A stretch of DNA of 64,000 bases from Adineta steineri (taxonomy: Eukaryota > Rotifera > Eurotatoria > Adinetida > Adinetidae): the NCBI GenBank assembly GCA_905250115.1, contig CAJNOI010000137.1:71928-135927 (forward strand), written 5' to 3'. Of this stretch, positions 59,066-64,000 are shown piece by piece (the first letter of the stretch is position 1; each line of letters starts with the position of its first letter). A model generated the notes under the pieces. It had not been told where the DNA came from. It saw nothing but the letters and a program-made list of their open reading frames with translations, and did no database searches. A program made the translations under genes and the position numbers.

Positions 59066-62000
59066 AATAATTGTTTTATTTGGCGTTTCAATTACAAGTA
59101 ATAACTTATTGCACTATTATTTAATTGTAATATTTATATATAAACACAACTTGTCTATAATAAAAAGAAAAATGAAAAGAAGTATGGTATTACTCTTTCA
59201 GTATTTGGGTTCCTTTTTTTGTAATAAGTAAAAGTATTCTCAAATATTCTAGTAGATTATTACTTCATTCGCTGATTAAAGAAGCACAAGAAATACGTGA
59301 CATTTGTTTTCAGTACAAAAACTTGACATTAGGAAGATAATATAGCAAGTTGGACGTAAATGCAATTATTTTGATGGAAAAGTTTATGTAAATCATACAT
59401 TTAATATTCATTTAGAATCTCTAAAACTATAGTTTCGATTCTTCTTTAAAAATAAACATAATTATATTCTTTTTTCTAACGTATACTGACATTTCATAGA
59501 TTGAAAATTAAAAATTAATTTTGACTTACTATAATTTTTCTTTTGTAAAATACTATGTTAAATTAATATGATAACTTATGTTCCTTTGTTGTCATAAAAT
59601 ATTACCATATAACTAGATTTATATCTGGCAAATACATTTTTTTCTCACTACAAAAATAACATTAATAATTATATGATACTATGTTGGTAAACTCTTATGT
59701 ATGTTATTGTTTGAATATATAAGTACGTATGAATAATATTTTGTTTTAAACTATTATGTACACATAAAGGAATATCATCTCTTTTTATTTTACATTCACA
59801 ATAACGTTTACAAATTAGTGAAGAAAGGATTAATTATTTGTAATTCTTTGAAAATGGATATATTAGTCTTTAGTTTGATTAATGTAAACTCACTCAATTT
59901 TGAAATTTAATATAAGACAGACTGATGTTAATTGCATAGTTATGTAACTTTAATTTTACCAATAAAAATAATCTTAGGTTATAGGCATAAAATGTAGTAA
60001 GGCTATTTTTTTTTCAAATATACTTCAATGAAAACACAAAGAGTTTTTTTATATAAGTCTACAATTTATCTTGTCTTAAAATAAAACATAAGATAAATTA
60101 CTAATGAAATAGTTTAAAACTCGTTTTTAAGCCCATATTAAATCAGTTATCTGTATTTATTCAAAACTTAGAAACAAGATTATCCAAAAGATAAAGGAAA
60201 AAGAACGCTATATTTGTTTCTGTCATTTTCCAGAACGGTGAAGAATGCTCGAAAATCTCAAAGATAAAGCCAAGCTAACATTTCTACTACTATTCCCTCG
60301 AATTGTTATATCGTCTAATAAAAACTTTATTTATAATGTCAATATTTCCTTCAATTTCGATGAATCCATTGAACAAAAATGACTAGAATCTTTTTCGTTT
60401 GATAAATATGCACTTACTTGACTCTAATGCGTTCATTCTTTTAACATGACCTTGAAGAAAAAAAAGAGATGCATCTATCAAATGAAACACTACGATATAT
60501 TCTTTTTTATCATCCAACTAACAATACACTCATAATATATATTATATATTTTGTCCTCACACTTTTTTTTCTTTCTTTAGAATGATTAATAATAATTTGT
60601 TCTTCTTCTTTTTTTCTGTGTGCACATCAAGTATACACCACATGTATGCGGCGATATACATTTTTTTACATCACTAATTGCATATGTTTTTCTCTATATG
60701 TGATGTAGCATAGTATAGGAAGATTTTAATCAGACAAGCAAATATGTGTTTGAAAAATATAATAAATTCTCATCTAAATTACATAAAAATACATTATATC
60801 CCTTTTATTATTATAAGATTTTCTTATATTTCTGACAGCTGATAAAAATTTATAGTAAAATAACCTTGTGCTTAATGACTAATGAAATTTTTCTATATTT
60901 CATTCATTTATTAAGATATCATATATAATTAGATAGAATAAATATCACAGAAAAACTATCTTACTATTTTAATTAAACCTAAGCTGTAAAAGGAAACAAT
61001 TTTTTTTCATATGCTACGATGCATAATTGTATCAGAATATTATCAAAATGGAATTTTTTTGCTTTTTGTTAAAGCCATATATGATATTTCCTGACCTGAC
61101 ATATGTACCACATCACTAATATCGCCTACTATAATTAAAAAAAATTCTAGTATATTTAATAATAAAATGTTTTACTACTACTACTAAATGATATGAATGC
61201 TAATCTGAGAAAAGATATATAAAGAGATGATCTCTGAATTAATCTTTTTCAAGATATATTAAAAAACTGATTACATCAACGTACCTATATATTACCTGAA
61301 TAAAATGTCAAATATTTTGAAATTGGATCTGTTTCCGCTTATATTATAAAGTGGTCCTTATCGAAATTTAATTATTGAGGTTATACTAATAAATAAAAAA
61401 ACATTAATGAGATAGAATTAGAAAATTCTATAGAACAGTAACTAATCTTACATATAAACGAAGTATTGCAAATAAATTTTACTGTACTTAAAATTCTATA
61501 TTTGTCAAGTAAATCATTTCCGCTTGACAAAATAATCTTGTCAGAAAAGATATGCTACTGTGGAGTTTTAACAAAAGCAGAAAAGCGAATAAATTAAATT
61601 ATTTCTTTTTATAACTATTCAATGATAATTAGTGATGACATGCAAAGAAACAAAACATAATATTTTTTTTCTGTTAGAATAATCGATTCAAAACTATCTC
61701 GATAAATTCATATAGACAATGACAATTACTTGAATAACACTGATACAGAAGTATTTTTTAATGATACTTGATCTATAAAAGAAGCTTTACAGGATAAAAA
61801 AAAATAACATGCGAATTTGAGTAAATCAAACAATTTTGTATCGATCTTATATTTTCAGAATAAACTCAACTACTTATTAAATACATCAATTATAAGTTTA
61901 TATCTTTTTTCTCAGTGCAAATAATATTAGTTTTATAAGATGTTAGTTTTTCTATTATCTTTGTACTTTGACTTACAAAAAGAAAGAAATTGCTAAATAA

Positions 62001-63120
62001 AGAAAAAAATTCTATGTAGTTTTCAAAGCTAATTATAAATGGGAAAAAATGACATATATTCAGAAAAGATTCTTTGTATCGTTTATTTATATATCAAGTT
62101 TATGCCTTTGGCTAACAAAGTATTTATTTTCACTACTTATTATCTAAATTTATATGATTACGGTAACTGACGAAAGAATAGAAAAATGGTTTTCAAGAAT
62201 GTTCTGAAAGCATCACGTTGACTGCAATATGGTTCTATAAAAAACTTCTCAATATATGATCTTTCTAAAAACATCAATGGATTTATTCTTTTACTAAATA
62301 ACCCATAATACTATTGATGTGAAATCCCACGACTTTTTTGAAAAAGAAGAGAAAGATATTGTCGAACTATTACTATTTTATCGGTACCATGAAAAAGCAT
62401 CCGCATAAATGTCAGTATAACATATAATTATCTTTAGAAAAATTTTATTCTTACCGATGTATGTGATATAGTTTAGAAAAATAAAGTTTTGAAGGTTAGG
62501 AAAATACACAAAAGATAAAAAGAATCGGAATATGAATTGAATCTATTCTTTTATATCAAAAGATAAATAATAGACCTAAGTAGTTTTTATATAGTGATGC
62601 GATAATTACTAAACATGAAAAGAAAATCGAATAAAGATTTATGATAAACATGTCAGGTTTACTGCATAACCTCATTTGGTTCTTATATAGTCGTATCAAA
62701 AAATATTTTTAATACTATATTACCCTCTCATTTATCAAAGACATCCTCTTCAAAGAAAAGCAAGCATCTTTCAAAATCTTAAGTCTTTTTTCTATTTTTT
62801 AATAAAATAACTGATGGAAACTAGGAATACAACAATTTTCGTTTGATTATTATTATTATAAATTTCTAGTATACAGGTATTCATATGTGAATTGTTATAT
62901 CAACATCGTATACTCACTCTCATATTATCTTGTCATAATATATATGATGTATCTAGAGGTTTTTGTGACGATGGAGAAGAAAAGATAAATCTAAAACAAT
63001 AATAAAATTAAGTTTATAATACCGAACGAAAAAAACAACAGCAGCGAGCGTATAATCAGTATCTTTTCTAATATATCCAACTAACCGCGTATAGTTTTAC
63101 GCTTACTCTATGATGAATAA
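59066..63120. other. Gene-poor 4 kb, nothing recognised
   Basis: AT-rich sequence with no ORF of note, no RNA gene and no ordered repeat. The proximal part should hold the nuclear receptor promoter. Confidence 0.45.
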
Positions 63121-63470
63121 TTACCCATATGGTTCCATACATAATGATATAAAATATTTCGATGAAAAATATAGAGAATTATTATTTTCTATATGAATGG
63201 TTCCAAAAAATCTTTTTAAGTGCATTTTCTTGTTGATTATTTTCATTACCAACAACTGATAAAAACTGGTTCTCAAATATTTTATCTGTACAGAAGATGT
63301 CACTGGTATTTTTCTTGCTTGCTAATGTTCTGATAGACCCAAATATAGCTACAGTCGCAAAATAATATTACATGGTACACGTTCTGCTAATTGACATTGA
63401 AGAATAAGTTCTTCCTTTGGTATTCTCTCTTTTGCTGTTCTAAACAGAGTGTAATGTAGTTACATTAATG
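63121..63470 (-). pseudogene. Possible coding remnant
   Basis: Minus-strand pieces: RIPKEELILQCQLAERVPCN in one frame (about 63365-63440), then in another frame ATVAIFGSIRTLASKKNTSD followed by FENQFLSVVGNENNQQENAL, ending FISLCMEPYG and a stop at 63121. The composition is protein-like and the two frames abut, so it is probably one frameshifted gene piece. Family unknown. Confidence 0.35.
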
Positions 63471-64000
63471 ATGAGAATGAAAAAGTAATTATAATATTTT
63501 CGTTCTTCTATTTACGAAGTCTAGAAATAAACAACTATTTCAAGATGATTACAGTTCAATCTTCATGAAGATAATATTTAAAGGGTGTCCCATATTTTAT
63601 AAATAGTATGAAAAATAAATAAATATCTAGTTTTCTTTTATACAATCAATACAAGGAGGACTCATTGCCAAAGTTTTTGTATATAACTTTGTTAGTAACA
63701 CAAATATTTAACTACATATAATTTTACATTTTTATATGTCATTTGTAGAAAAAAAATGAAAAATATTTGTATGAACTGTTAAAATTAATCGTCATTCGCA
63801 TATTGTTTATAATGAATGAAAACGCGTATGTGGACAAATCATGAAATTTATTACAGTTTACGATTTTTCTATTTCAGTCAACTGTCAAGACTTCGACAAT
63901 GAGCATAATAAGTAATTTCTTATATTATGAAACATAAATTTCTTCTTCGATCAATACTATCATTTGCTCTTTTTTAACATTCTGTTTTCATATATTACAT
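63471..64000. other. Window end, nothing firm
   Basis: AT-rich. The string GGGTGTCCCATATTTTATAA at 63582 could be a transposon end, but no partner end is visible. Confidence 0.3.

Overview
The window looks like a bdelloid rotifer nuclear genome (Adineta or Rotaria-like). It is strongly AT-rich, its spliceosomal introns cluster near 55 bp with GTAAGT-like donors and TTTTAG-like acceptors, and it carries the G-rich hexamer TGTGGG, the telomeric repeat known from bdelloids. Ten perfect copies of that hexamer open the window. The organism assignment is inference; the repeat and intron structure are seen directly. There are three N gaps (11068-11333, 25876-25975, 40490-40589).

Genes from left to right: a type II membrane CAP10/GT90 glycosyltransferase (minus, 1395-2729); a rhodopsin-like seven-helix receptor broken by one frameshift (minus, 4306-5252); a secreted apple-like/mucin-like/NHL propeller protein (plus, 8789-14536); a ten-exon ARID1/BAF250 subunit of SWI/SNF (plus, 18341-22915); a seven-exon receptor with SUEL-type lectin, CUB, one membrane helix and a tyrosine-rich tail (plus, 23692-25762); a small secreted PAN-domain protein (plus, 41203-41762); a six-exon ammonium transporter (plus, 48344-50146); a secreted cysteine-rich preproprotein (plus, 53731-54249); and a six-exon nuclear receptor (minus, 56132-59065) whose second zinc finger is unusual. 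I joined exons by hand from splice signals, reading phase and domain continuity. The genes show no functional clustering.

Between them lies a repeat-rich, gene-poor landscape. It holds degenerate hAT copies, one carrying a 643-bp non-autonomous hAT-like element with intact TIRs and an 8-bp target duplication. There are three foldback-like elements whose arms are arrays of short subrepeats (GGTCAGTAAAA, GGATGTCCGAA and CGGAAACC families). A 7.9-kb imperfect palindrome has arms that each carry a decayed CAP/SCP-domain gene. Pseudogene fragments include ankyrin, LRR and Ser/Gln-rich types, several with TGA where Trp would be expected.

Two structures stand out. First, short telomere-like hairpins recur about every 5-10 kb, always G-rich arm then C-rich arm in the head-to-head telomere orientation, several with a similar loop. 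Second, inside the CGGAAACC foldback element there is a tandem array of seven 33-35-nt units, each framed by a splice acceptor and donor and separated by 53-56-bp intron-like spacers. It could be an array of duplicated or mutually exclusive mini-exons, or a satellite that mimics introns.
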